This document shows positions 1 through 12,316 of a stretch of DNA of 64,000 bases, one piece after another (the first letter of the stretch is position 1; every line of letters starts with the position of its first letter). The position numbers and the translations under genes are program-made. The notes beneath the pieces are model-generated. The model did not search any database. It was not told the origin of the DNA and saw nothing but the letters and a program-made list of their open reading frames with translations. Origin of the DNA: Acanthochlamys bracteata (taxonomy: Eukaryota; Streptophyta; Magnoliopsida; Pandanales; Velloziaceae); contig CM034130.1 of assembly GCA_019914995.1 (NCBI GenBank), forward strand, positions 5,084,001 through 5,148,000. Reading direction: 5' to 3'.

Positions 1-1098
1 CTGAGTTGCAGTCCTCATATATCTACTTTTTGCAGTAGCGAGCAAATGCTACAAGTTATACATCATGTTGCAACTCATTGATTTCGTACTTCATTACCAT
101 TTCAATTAAAAGTAGTTTTTCTTTTTCTATGTTCAATGGCCTAAAAGCTCGTAACCTGTTTGATGAAATGTCTGGTTGGTTTTCTCAATGTTGGTGGAAT
201 TTGGTTTCTATAGTACTAATTTTTTGCATGCAGGTGCTCGAGGTGCCGTGTAGTTGTTTCTACTCTATCTTCGATGTTGCAAACTAATTTTGATGGGCTT
301 TAAAAACTTTGGAGTTGGTTGTCGATGGTTTATAACTTGGGCTTACTAGTGCTTGAAAATTTGTTGATCTTCAGAAAGATTTTTTTTTTTTACTTCAATA
401 AATTTATCCTAACAAAGACAATTTCCAATAACTTCATGTCATAATAGCATAGAAAGGATGTTTTGTTAGGGCCTACTTTCGTGAAATTACAACCACTAGC
501 TTAGCATAGTAGCAGTGGGCCTATTTCTGTGAGCTCCTTCAATATTGTGATTCTGCCATTTTTTTCTCAAAATTCACATGGAACAACAATGTCAAGTTTT
601 GGATTCCTTCTTCTCTTTTCCGAAACAACCTTTGAAACAAATGAAAGAAAAGAGAGGAGAGATCATGTAATTAAAAACCTGTCTATCCTGGAGAGGAAGA
701 GTTCGAAGTAATGCTCCCATGTTGATAGCAAAGCAAATTAGTACAGTGTCCACACCTCACAGTCAAATTACTGAACTGTTCCCAGGAACACTCAACTGAT
801 CGATCATCTTCACCAAATTAATTCAGCTCAACTAATATCATTATTTTCCATGTAGTTCCCATATATGCATTTCATTTCAGTGAGATATATTGTGCACTGT
901 ATATTTGCTACTTTGAATTCAAAGCCTGGATGGGCTTTAGAGGCTTTCCTCTTTTGGCATTAACTAAAAGAACAGGAAGAGCATGTTTTGTTTTTGTACA
1001 GCAGTTTTGTTATTCAGAAATCCATGATAAAAGCTATTAATCATGCAGCTAGTTCTAGTCTGGAATTCGGAGTGAATTCTTGATTTGCCCCTACCTGC

Positions 1099-1270
1099 AT
1101 GGGAAAGAAAGGCAGTGTTGCTTCGCTCTTGACAGAAGAACTGAGGAGAAAGTCTAGTCATGGCTCTATTGGTGATGCGATGCTGGTACAGGGAAGATCC
1201 ACTGAAAGAGAGCAGTCCGACAAGGATAGATCAAGATCAAAGTCCAAAAGAAAGCACACGCATATACAGG
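1099..1270 (+). other. SR-like basic open segment, unrecognised
   Basis: An open frame beginning MGKKGSVASLLTEELRRKSS continues into a Ser/Arg/Lys-rich tail (KDRSRSKSKRK). The composition looks more like coding sequence than the flanking AT-rich DNA, but it runs out into poor sequence after about 57 residues and no partner exon was found. It may be a decayed exon. No function is proposed. Confidence 0.25.
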
Positions 1271-2458
1271 GAACAAAAAGAGAAGAACAATATAACATAA
1301 GTGTATGGTATATACAGTTGCAATTAGTTTTGCTTCATTCTGAGCTAAGCAATATAAACATAGTAGTAGTAAACATGGGCCTATTTCTGAAAGTTAGAAG
1401 GTGTTATATCATATCTGTTATGTTTCATAACCAGTTTGAGGTCGGAGTAAAAATGAATACACATATGGCGTGGTAGCTCGTGGGAGCTGCAATAACAGAA
1501 ATCCAAAAACACAGTTCAAGGTTTTACACATATGACATGGTAGCATTCTGGTAATTCCATTTCTTTAGATAGCTTTCTTGGTTGTCACTGTACCAGTAGG
1601 TTTTACAATTTTTATGTTCTGCTAGAATTTCTGACCGGACGGAGGTCACGCGTGCATGAATGGTACTTTCATGGTAGCAAACTTTCAAAACTTGTGAAAA
1701 GAGTAAAATGATGGATATATTACTACAGGAAAACAGCGGGTGCCTCCAATGAAACCACTGAGGGATGGCCTGTTCTTGGGAAGAACTCATGCTCAATCAA
1801 CTAATATTTAGCAATAGCATAACACTTGATGTTCTTGTGTTTTCTGTCACTGAGAATTGCTATCTTGATTCATAAGAAGATTTGGCTACTCACAGTGCAT
1901 TTTATGTATATTTGAAACAATAATAATGACTTCTATTCTTTCTTGGAAAACTTTTGTCCTACATAATCACTTCATTCTTCTCTAACCTTGAGATTGATAA
2001 TACACAATATCCCCTTTCCTCACATTAAAGCCACCTGGCAAGGTATCATCTGAGAGACATGCTTTTGAATCCTGGAAGAACAGTCTGTTGATAGTAACTT
2101 TCTAGTGAGTAGTGTTCTTAAAGAAAATTCTTGCACTAAAATGCTTAGAAAGCCATATGAATCTAAGAGGGAACCACCCAGCTAATTCACCAATCACATG
2201 CAAACCTGCACAAGATGAGTTTTAAATTTATGAATATTTACTTAAGGCACTGACCAAAGAAATAGCTGGATCTAGCCTAAGAGTTTCTGATAGGGCTGCC
2301 TAAAGGTAATGCATCAGCGCCTCTGTTATGCTGCAGGTAACTTCATCAATGTGTGAATATGTACTTTGTTTGTTGCTATCTGTATGAAATTTTTTCCTGC
2401 TCTGAAGGATGTTTTGTTAGGCAACCTTTGTTATTTAAATATTTTATTACATGTTGCA

Positions 2459-2551
2459 GCTCTTAATGAAGCCCTGTCGGCAGAAGTCCAGCGTCTTAAG
2501 CTTGCAATTTGGGAGCTTACTGAAGAACAGCCTGCAAGCAACTTGAACTAG
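2459..2551 (+). pseudogene. bZIP leucine-zipper exon relic
   Basis: After a plausible acceptor (gttgcag) the frame reads ALNEALSAEVQRLKLAI and then WELTEEQ. This resembles the leucine-zipper exon of plant group-I bZIP factors (RF2a/VIP1/PosF21 type), whose zipper typically reads LNEALTAEVQRLKLATGEL. The next bases can be read as an ACKQLELANA-like continuation only in another frame, and no basic region was found upstream. The frame stops shortly after the zipper. I therefore take it as a relic exon rather than a working gene. It could instead be the last zipper exon of a heavily rearranged gene. Confidence 0.45.
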
Positions 2552-3757
2552 CAAATGCAGGTATGCCCCCTCAGCACAAACAATAGAAGAAGAGTCCTGA
2601 GAGCCACTCCGAATCTAACAAGTAGGGACACAAGATGCACTTGCTCTTGCAACATTTTTGAAAGAAAATGTTTTTCATAGAGGTTGAGTATTACTTGGAG
2701 TGTGAACATGCTAGTGAAGATTCAAAGCTGGATTATAGAAAACACTGATTTGGATCTATTTGCATTTTACACCTTTCCTCCACTTCCTGCATTGTACTTG
2801 GATTTACTTGCAACCCATTTTATATGAACTATGAAACTATTTGTTGAACAGACACTCTTTACTGGTTTTATTTTGGTGAATGCAATTTGTACAAGTCCTT
2901 CTAAAAACCATATTTAAAATCCCTTTTGAGTTATTTTTGTTGTTGATATATGTGGAATTGTGGACTTTTAATAAAATTGTACATATTTTTTCTTTCAATT
3001 TACAATGGAGATTTTACAGAAAATTTAAAAAATTGGCACGTGTTACTTTTTATTATAAATATTTATAATTTGTATATTCACTTTGGTTCATTTAAATTTA
3101 ATTGTTATAAAAAGTAATGAAAAAAACTTCTTATATTAAAAACTAATTTAATTCTATTAAGTTATATTTAATATTAATTTTAAAGTTAAAATAACATAAA
3201 AAACCATTAATCTAAATTTGTTATTAATAAAAATATTTATAAAAATACATTAAAAATTTTATAATAATCTAAAATCAAATTAATATAATTCAGAAATAGT
3301 ATTTGAGTTCATTTCTCTCCCTCTTACTAAGGATCCATTCCAATGGATGGGCTATCAGCAAAGTATTCCTAATGCTTCACATTTACACAATACTGGGGAG
3401 TGGAGTTGAGCAACAAGAGTCAGCTTCATCTCTGTTACCAAAAGCAAAATAAATAAATAAAACATAGCATGAGGGCAGAGAAAATTAGAACAGTAATGAA
3501 ATAACTTATCTGAATGAGAGATTCCAATTACGACAAAGAAAAGTATGTACTAACAGAAGCACTGAAAGTAACATTTTGAGTGAATTACTATTAGCTTGAA
3601 ATTCAAATTAGTGCAAGTGATAAAACTCGCTTCTAAGAACTTTGGGACTATATCCTAAAGTGTCAGCTGATATGAGCTCCATATCATCCATTTCGAAATG
3701 GAAGATGGGTATGCGTTTGTGGTTAATGTAGCAATGCAACCTACAACCAGGTATTTA

Positions 3758-3791
3758 AGTGTGATGGATTTTTGCTAAAATCCATCACACT
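3758..3791. repeat. perfect 15-bp hairpin
   Basis: AGTGTGATGGATTTT (3758-3772) is followed by a TGCT loop and its exact reverse complement (3777-3791). No coding context. It could be the remnant of a MITE end or a chance hairpin. Confidence 0.7.
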
Positions 3792-5105
3792 GATGTCATA
3801 ATTGGCTGGCCTGAGTGCTAATAACAGCACCAGGTATAGGAAGAACAAGATCACAATTGGGAGGTAAATTTTATAAACAGTCCGCCTTGGATAACTTGTA
3901 AGTTAGGTTGACTTGACTTTTACCAAGAAATAAATTCAGAAGCCAAAATGTAAGAACATAATAATAACAAGAACATATCAATTACTATCTGTAAGTCCTT
4001 ATGAATCCTTCTAGTTCTCAACTAGTTATATATACCATTGCTTACTATATGATAACCAAAATATGCATTTACTTCCACCAGGATCTTGTCTGACTGCAAA
4101 GCAGAACATAGAAGCAGATCGTCCACATAGTTAAAAACTACTAAGGCACTGCAATGATAATTAAGTGCACATTGCAAACCATGTTTTGGGATCATCCTTC
4201 CCTTTTGATCTCTTGTGGAAGGATGATCGGGGATTTGTGTCCATCAGCAGGTGCACCTGGAGTTCCTGGTTCACATCCAACATATTGTATGCTCAACCAT
4301 CCCAAATCTTGCGGTTCACAATCTCCCTTTCTACCAAGATCTCAATGAACAAAATGTTCATCGTAGAAACAAAAGAATTTCCAAAAAAGTAAAATCTATG
4401 ATCAAATTTTTGAAAAAAAAAAAAAGAGATTAGATTTGAGAGATTAGGTGAAGAATGTCAAGATATCGAGGCGCAGAACTTACCCGGATTGACGGCGACG
4501 AGGCGCAGGCGAGGCAAAGTGAGAGAGCCAAGGTGCGGCGGGCAAGAGCGGGTAGGCAAGAGAGAGACGAAGGAAAAGAAAAACGAAAAAGCAGTTAAAG
4601 ATAATAAAAGAATAAAGGAATAATTAGAGAGCTAGACTTTTAACTGACACCAAGTTCTTTTTCTTTCGGTTACAAATGTCGGTGTAATCAATTACTCCAC
4701 GTATAAACCTAATGAAAAAAAGATTTACCTCTATTATTTTTTTAAATTTGTTGCCAAATAAAACAGTGAGAAATAATTAATTCACTTAATCCTCGTTGCT
4801 CTTATCTCAATCCAAAACCCCTCTTATTTTTCAATGTGAAATTTCTCACGTGTTTTAAATAAATACAGTTAATTTCGGAATATCGACGCCATCCAAGCGA
4901 AAATTAAATCCATTCTAAGCATAATAACAGTAATAACTGATAACCAATAACTGATAACAATTCCATAAGCTTTACCGGCTTTAGTTATTCAACATTGCAT
5001 TACATCACACTCGAGTACAAATAGCTTAGAAGTTCTGCATTTTCTATCCAAATGCTAAGGGGATTTGTGGACAAGATCCACTACACAAAAGGTGCTAGAA
5101 GGCGC

Positions 5106-8100
5106 TTAATCCTCTAACTCGATAATTTTCACAACTGATGCATCCCCAACTTTCTGACAGACAACAACACGGTCATGTGATTTTATCACTCCAGATGCCT
5201 TCCCATGCTCAAGGGCAACCTTCAAGACCGACTCATTTGTGGCACTAGTCGACTCAGCCTGCGGGAAAAAAGTCAGTACAAAGTACTTGTCATGTGAAAG
5301 AAAATGAACTTTCATCAATTGAATTTCCTAAAAACTTACAGGATGTCGAGGATCTGCAAGCATGGGAAAAAGCCCTCTAACAATGAGTGATTGTCTAGCC
5401 TGTCAACAGGAAAAAGAACATAGATATCAGTTGACAGGAGTTACATTAGGTACACAATCACTGGTAACAATTCACAAGAGCCAAATGTTAAACAAGGCCT
5501 GATTCTAACATGTTCAGTTACACTTAAAAACAGTTATGAAACACTTTGAAAAATAATGCGGAAGGCCAGTTGTGTAACCTTGAATTTACCAAATGAAAAT
5601 AGGACTCATTAAACAACTAGCACACATCGGATCATACTGTTAATTCAATAACAGAACCTAGAAATCAATGTAATGATGAAACAGATGCACCACAAAATCA
5701 TTGATGCAGTCAACATACCTCAAAGGCACCAGTGAAACTCCACTTTAGCTGGTTTGTCTTAAGCCGAGGAATGACAACAGAAAGAACAGGCATTGTAGGT
5801 CTGTACTTTGCAATCAACCTACATCAAGTGGAAGACACCATAGGTCAACATATTTATACAAAATAAAGAAAAAGGCAAATGGTAATAAAGAAATAAATGA
5901 AGTATCAAACTAGAAGCACCTTGCTGCTCTTCCAGATGAAGTGAAGACGATGATGACCGAAGCTTTAACTTTGATTGCAGCACGTACCTAATACAAATCA
6001 CAAAATCAACAAATCAATCCCCAGAACTACGACATATCTAGCACCATTACATAAGCAAAAGGAAAAATTTATAGCATCAAGTCCTTTGCTAAGGATATGA
6101 AGGCAGCAGTAACCAGACACCTACAGCAGATGATGCAATGGATTCCAAGTGGGTCATTGGTTCTCCAACATATTTGACGGTCTTCTTGAAGTACATATCT
6201 TGGTTGAAAACCTTCTCTGCCTGCATGTATAAACGATGAACACGAAGGGAAACAGTGAAACAACAAAAGTATAAAGGCAAACTAACTTTATACTGAAAAA
6301 TGTTGAAAAACTAAATGTACATATTTTTCAGAACATTCCCAAAGACGAAAAATCTTGCTATCTCTTGCTCCAGTAATTTCCATAAGATCACTTTGAATAA
6401 ACAACAAAACCTGTCACCATTGTAAGATGTCATATCCGCAAAGGCATTGACCTCCATATCTAGTATCTATACCGTCATTCTTCATGCTACACAACCCTTA
6501 TAATGAAGAACTGGTGATATCTCAGTCATAAAATGCTAGTATGATAGCAGCAAATTCCAACTAATGTACACTAATCTGATAAATTGGCACAATAGCCAAC
6601 AAAATTCCAACAAAGGGAAAATCTAACCTCTGCACAAATTTTACCCACAGTTGAGATGGTTTCAACTGGGTATAATCCACGAAGAGTTTCTGCTCCTAGG
6701 AGTATTGCATCACTTCCTACAGAACAGCACTCACCATTACTAAAATCTTAAAAGTTGTAGAATAGAAGATAATTAAACAAATGTATAGATAATCATTATG
6801 TGAGACTGTCAATGGGGACTTGCAATCTCAGTATACATTGAACTAATTAGTATAAATCAATATCAACATCAGAAAATACCATCAAGTACAGCATTTGCTA
6901 CATCAGTAGCCTCCGCACGAGTAGGTCTCAAGTTATCCGTCATACTGTCAACCACACGAGTAACAACTGCGGGTTTTCCAGCCATGTTGCACTTATAGAC
7001 AGCAGCCTTCTGAAACAAAAAGACCTGCAAGAGAAACGGGATCACATAGATGAAAAACAAGATGCTTAGTTGAACAAATATTTGGGCAGCTTTCTCCTAC
7101 TTTTTTTTAAAGAAATCTCTTGTACTTTAGCTACCTAGAAGTTAAGAAGAAAAGTGATGTTCTAATAAAATAAAATTACTACCTTCTCTGGTGGAAGATC
7201 TATCCCGAGATTTCCACGTGACAGAATGATTCCATCTGCTTCTTGAAGAATCTCGTCAAAATGGGTCAAACCCTGCGAAAGAAAAGCAATAATCATGCTC
7301 CCTACAAACACAGTATTATTTACACTCAACCACTAAGGGCGTGTTTCAAATGCCCGTAACTCCACTTTCTCCCGCCAGATTTTGAGTTCCAAACAGTTCC
7401 TATGTTTCAATTACACAAAGAACTCAGAACTCCACTTCCACATGCGAAACTTCAGTTCCAACTTTCTTATTTATACCCTTCTCAATACAATTATATCTTT
7501 CAATTTTCAACACACTTCCAAAACCTATTGAAACACAAATACTGAACTCCACTTCCACTTCATTTTTCAAGAAACTCTACTTCATACTTTTCACTTTCAC
7601 GAAACTCAGTTACGGGCATTTGAAACACGCCCTAACTCACCTCAATATTTTCAATTTTAGCAAAAATCTGAGTCTGATGTAGATCACCCAATTTTGAAAG
7701 GAACTCGCGTGCCTACATATACTCACAAATATTATAAAAATTATCATGATAAGAAAAACTAAAAACATACATCTTTCACAATCGTTTCACCATAAAGAAA
7801 AAGCAAGGAAGAAGCATCATTCTAAGCAATACCAATCAATCAAGTGTTGATAACCAAAGTTAATTGAACTTACATGCCGGACATCCTCTGCATGCCTAGT
7901 ATAAGATAGTGACAGGAAGTCAATATTATTCCTTACACCCCATTTAGTTATAACCTGCAAGAATGCATGAACACTCTATATGAGGTACGGAAAAAAATAA
8001 TCTTGGCATAAGACTATTATATACAACCAAATAATTTTTGTCGGAAAGTATATCAAATGTAAAATGGATGAAGAGAAACAAAGTGCTTGCATATACTAAT

Positions 8101-9510
8101 ACTGTAGTTTCAGTACAATGTAGAGAGAAACCAAAAGTTGGTTAGATTCTAAAGTGAGGAACAAAATGATGCTCTGAAATGTCATGAATGCAACCAGAAC
8201 TCTTGAACCAAATAATATAAATCTAAATTCAACAAACTAAAAAGACACATATCGGTGTTTCCTGCCCTCTAAAACTTTTACTTGGGTAAGTTAACCAGTA
8301 AGAAAAAGCAATGCAAAGAGCACCGCCAGCTCCCGTCACAATATCAGGTGATGCAAACTCAATTCAAATGAGGTAAAACAAGTTCCTACAGCAATAGAGA
8401 GCTTTAACCTTACAAGAAATGAAAATAAAGATGCATCAGTTACCTCTTTGTCAGCATCAGACAATGTAGGAAGATTAATGTGGATGCGGGAGATGTGCAA
8501 AGTAAATAAGGAACCAGTCAAGGTAGCAGTGTTTTTTATCATGCAAACAACATCATCACCATTTATTTCAGACACCTGCATCACATATATATTGAGATTG
8601 TGTAAAAATAATACAAACAGAGCATATTAAACTACTTGTTATTGATCAATTAAGACAAGATTACATATTGTGAATATGGACAAACTTAGAACAGACCTCC
8701 AGCCAAACTGAAGTTGTTTCACTTCCAGTAAATAGATATTGGCCAATGAAAATGGTATCACCAGGCTTCACAGACTGAAAGGAAAAGTAGTGCAGAGTCA
8801 AGCTATGCAATATGTTTAACAACATGAGTATGTGCAAACAAGTAAGAGAGAGATGTAGAGGGCAGACAGCAATAATGAGCACTGACGACATCAAAGAAAG
8901 GAGATTGCTTGCCTTCGCAAGGCCAGTGAAGTTGATAGGCAGAAGCTCAGAGGAGGCTTCCTTGCCTTGGTCAGGTGTGAGGACAACAAAAGCATCAGCT
9001 TCAAGAGAGATTGCACTCTCACTCTTGTTAACGACCTGCAATTCAGGGCCAACAGTGTCGAGCATGACCTGCAATGCACTAACGTTAATAAATGAATGAT
9101 CAATATATAAAGGAGGGTGAGTCTTTTTAGGTGGAAGAAGAGTTGTTACGGCGCAGAGCTTCTTGGTGGTCTTCACAGCTTGCTTGAGGTTCTCAAGGGT
9201 CTGTTGGTGGTAATCGCCGTCTCCCCACGAGAAGTCAAAGCGCGCAACGGACATTCCGGCCTTGAGGCAGGCTGAGATCATCTCCACCGACCGGGATTTA
9301 GGGCCAAGAGTTCCAACGATCTTCGTCATCGCAGGGAAGAAGCTCTAGAGAATTTTTTTTTAACAAAAGCCAATCAGTTCATTGAATTTCATGTTCAAAG
9401 AGAGCATCAAAGCAAGCAAGGAAGTGAAGAAGAAAACTGACCGGTTTAGATGGCTCGAGGATGGACGCCATCCTAATCGGCTCCTCTAGAAGAAGGTGCG
9501 TGGCGTGCAT
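5106..9510 (-). CDS. cytosolic pyruvate kinase, complete, 15 exons
   Basis: Pyruvate kinase converts phosphoenolpyruvate and ADP to pyruvate and ATP, the last step of cytosolic glycolysis. Exons (coding order): 9442-9510, 9150-9344, 8913-9068, 8697-8774, 8444-8575, 7874-7954, 7641-7712, 7183-7272, 6880-7024, 6628-6716, 6125-6220, 5920-5987, 5719-5818, 5340-5399, 5106-5258. They join in frame to 527 aa, the length I recall for the Arabidopsis At2g36580/At3g52990 type. The start [20 protein letters not shown] matches that subfamily. Visible family blocks are [61 protein letters not shown] with [16 protein letters not shown], and the C-terminus [14 protein letters not shown]. There is no transit peptide, consistent with a cytosolic enzyme. 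The third intron appears to use a GC donor (GCGAAG|GCAAGC), needed to give [13 protein letters not shown]. Intron 7 contains a MITE starting next to the donor. All other introns are GT-AG. Confidence 0.96.
7337..7632. mobile_element. Tourist-like (PIF/Harbinger) MITE in pyruvate kinase intron 7
   Basis: A 296-bp element with inverted ends GGGCGTGTTTCAAATGCCCG and its complement, flanked by an exact TAA duplication (7334-7336 and 7633-7635). The G-rich ends and the 3-bp TAA target site are typical of Tourist-type MITEs mobilised by PIF/Harbinger transposases. It lies antisense-neutral inside an intron, and its right end is five bases from the GTGAG of the splice donor on the minus strand. It has relatives at 30297-30581 and 38754-40520. 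Confidence 0.92.
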
Positions 9511-9812
9511 GTTGTTATTCTGCTTCTTCGATCAAATCGGATCCGATCAGATCAGATCAAATCGGATCGGCGTAGATTGACGGGGAGGCGGAGGGGAGGA
9601 GAGGAGGAAGAACAAAATTACAGAAACCCTTGGTTGTTTCGAGGCAGACAGATCGAGTTGATGAATATAATATGGAGATATTTTTTTATTTTGTATTTGA
9701 AAGAAAAGAAATACCTAGACATTACATTCCTCCGTCGGTGTTGCTCAGCTGACCTGACCAAAGTTTTCATGCGTTGATTCCTCCTAATGAACTCAGATGA
9801 GGAACGGCTAAG
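9511..9812. promoter_or_regulatory. pyruvate kinase 5' UTR/promoter region
   Basis: Upstream of the pyruvate kinase start. The block 9530-9575 is a run of overlapping GATC-containing repeats (ATCAAATCGGATCCGATCAG and variants), followed by a purine-rich stretch to about 9620 that would be pyrimidine-rich on the transcript, as plant 5' UTRs often are. No TATA box was assigned. Confidence 0.4.
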
Positions 9813-10090
9813 GGTGTGCTCTTTTGACTTCGAAAGTGAGTTCTTAAAAGTGAGTTGTTAGAAATAGTATTATTAGAAGTGGTATGTTTTTTTGGTTTTA
9901 AAAGTGAGTTTTTTGAAAGTGAGTTTTTAAAAGTGAGTTGTTTGAAATAGTATTATTGGAAGTGATGTGTTTTTTTTGTATTGAAAAATATGTGAAAGTA
10001 ATTTTTTATATTCTTTTTATAATAAAAAGTGAATTAAAAATAATTTTTTAATAGAAAAGAAGTGATTTTCGGGTGTAAAAGAACACACCC
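9813..10090. mobile_element. Tourist-like MITE, GTGAGTT-rich family
   Basis: A 278-bp element with inverted ends GGGTGTGCTCTTTT and AAAAGAACACACCC and an exact TAA target duplication (9810-9812, 10091-10093). The interior repeats AAAGTGAGTT-type motifs. The ends and subterminal sequence closely match the right end, near 54832, of the element carrying a Myb/SANT-like ORF, so this looks like a deletion derivative of that family. Confidence 0.9.
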
Positions 10091-10526
10091 TAAGATTGCA
10101 AGTTGAGTTTCTAGAAAATAGAATTACCATCAAAGAGTTTGAAAGCAAGCGGTTTGTGCTACAAGAAAGAAATAAAAGAATCCACGTTCTCACACAAGAA
10201 AACGAATCCACGTCCTCGCTCCTGGTTTATGACTCATGGTTCACTCCCAGCAATACAGTAGTGCAAAAGCTGATAATCGAAGCCCGGTCATGCTAAGGTA
10301 GGACGTTAAGACCGGCCATGTAAAAATGGGAAACATGTAGCGAAGCGAAGCAATCAACGGTCAGAAATTATCTGGAGTGTTTGTTTGTTGCTTTTTAGTA
10401 GCATCGAACGTCAACAAAAAAAGTAAAACGAAATAAAAAAAGACGACAATAAGGTTTTTATTGTTTTTTTTTTTTTTTTTTTGGATCGAGAAAGGATTAG
10501 GGAGCGCGAGAACTGAGGAGAGCGAG

Positions 10527-12316
10527 ATGGGAAACGCTGGGAGCGTGCAGGAGCAGCAGCAGAGCGGAGAACGAGAGGACCTGAAGGAGGGAGCAATCGT
10601 TCCTTCTCCGGTTCCGGCTGTGGTGACCTTCCCTGACGCAGCTCGACGGAATCAGAATATACAAGCGCCGCCGCTGAAGCTCGAAGCTGACCAAGACTCC
10701 GCCGATATGGCCCCGCGCAACATGTGGCAGGCAAGCAACGCTTGTACCTAGCCTACACTTACATTTGTTTGTTTAGCGCAAAACTTTTGTGTTTTATTGT
10801 TATGTAATGCTTCTATTAAGATGTCCGTGGAATTGAAACTGAGTGATTCAGAAAAAGAAGAACCTAGATTTGTTTGTTTAGTTCTAACCATTGTGTCTAT
10901 GATTTTGCAAAGGTGTTGGTAATATGCTTGTGATTGATAGCGAGTCTCTGGGAAAAACAGCGTTCCTTCATGGTTAGTGATTAGGCTCAATAGATGGTGG
11001 AACTCTCGTGCTAGCATGTGGTAAATCAAATTGAAAGCGTATGCCTTCTTTTGGGAATCGTTGATATGTGGCTCAATGTTCGATTAGCTAAGATTATAGA
11101 TTCTAGTCTAGAATGTGTACCTAAGCTTTGTGATGTAGGTCTATTCTTACAAAAAGTCAGACAACATCTTCCAACTTCCTTAGTATAACTCTACATGAGA
11201 ACCTACTGAGACTAAATTACGGGGTTGTGGGGTTTATTGATGCACTGAATTCTATGTAGCTGATTTCTTTTCAAAGTCCTAGGAGTAGATAGTGGGTAAA
11301 CATATATCTTTGTGTGACAGGGTTCCCTTTCTATCAACAGGGAACTTGGTTAGTTTGTGTGTGTAAATGCTCTCTTGTAAACTTTGCTATTGTTGCTTAG
11401 TGCATCTCTTGCTTCTATGCATCTATTCTCCCATTGTGTCTCATGTCTTATCTTCTCTTTACTAGACATTGTCTTGCAAGTATCTGTGTCATTCTCCTAT
11501 CATTTCCTCAAAGCTAAAGCAGTTAGATGATTTTCCATGGTAAAGTGTAAAGGTTTATCCCCCAATACAGGCTTTGTCAGGCAATTCATATTTGTGACAG
11601 GCAACATTGCATTAGACAAACCTTGCTAAAAAAAAAGTATTTGAGTAAAGAGTGTAATTTTATGTGTCAAAACACTTAGTGCACCAATGTGCTATGAAAG
11701 TATTCTAGAGGTTAAGGGATTAAAAAGGATCATGAACACAAAAGATCACATACTTGGGTCATCCTAAGGAGGCATGTTTTTAATCATGTTGCTGCAGTGT
11801 TGGATGTGTTGTTGGTTATATTCATGAAAGTATAAGACGTGTTAACCGATAACCTAAATCGAGATGTTGGACAAGTATGTTGAGGTGTGTACTGAGCTCT
11901 ATAATATGACATGCACTGGTTTTTTTACCCATTTGATAGTGGAGATATCACTGTATTTTGGTATAAAATGGGAGATATCAGTTAGTGACTTGGAAATACC
12001 ATTTGCCTGTTTAGATCTGTGTACCCAGTATTTTTGGCTACTTTAAATATACTGTGGACCCTCAATATCATGAAACTACCTTCACATCCATAATGGCTGA
12101 CATTTTCTTGAACTAGATATGCTTTAACAAGCTAATTATATATTCTTGCTTCTCTTAGTTGTGGGACTGTATAATTGTTTTTGACATTGAGATATAACTT
12201 AAGTATATATGCCTCAGGTGTATGCACTGGGAGCATTCTTGGTTTTGAGGTGGGCTTGGGCTAGAATGAAGGAGAAGAAGGACAGAGGAGAATCACCTGC
12301 TGATTCTTCTTCCTGA
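10527..12316 (+). CDS. small protein with a C-terminal membrane segment, 2 exons, 100 aa
   Basis: Exons 10527-10730 and 12218-12316. The protein begins MGNAGSVQEQQQSGERED, a possible N-myristoylation start (MGN), then has a polar Pro/Ala-rich middle. Exon 2 gives VYALGAFLVLRWAWARMKEK, one short hydrophobic helix followed by a basic tail ending in a Ser run, as in tail-anchored or single-pass proteins. Joining the two needs a GC donor (GTGGCAG|GCAAGC). The nearest GT donor shifts exon 2 into a frame without the hydrophobic helix, so I prefer GC-AG. I do not recognise the family well enough to name it. A poly-T tract at about 10459-10481 lies just upstream. Confidence 0.7.

Larger units (their letters stand above)
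1..5105. other. 5.1 kb without an intact gene
   Basis: No multi-exon gene could be assembled on either strand. The stretch holds a bZIP-like exon relic near 2460-2551, a Lys/Arg/Ser-rich open segment at 1099-1270 that I do not recognise, an AT-rich block around 3060-3300, a perfect short hairpin at 3758-3791 and a G+C-richer patch at 4470-4560 that could be the 5' end or promoter of a lost gene. The remaining open frames are short and lack recognisable motifs. The downstream end of a gene outside the window cannot be excluded for the first kilobase. Confidence 0.6.

Noticed and set aside
4154-4433. Three overlapping open frames suggesting a small gene
   Set aside because: The frames overlap on the same strand, have no motif or partner exon, and run into a poly-A tract.
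8661-9329. A single 222-aa open frame in the pyruvate kinase region taken as one protein
   Set aside because: It reads through two introns; family alignment requires removing 9069-9149 and 8775-8912.
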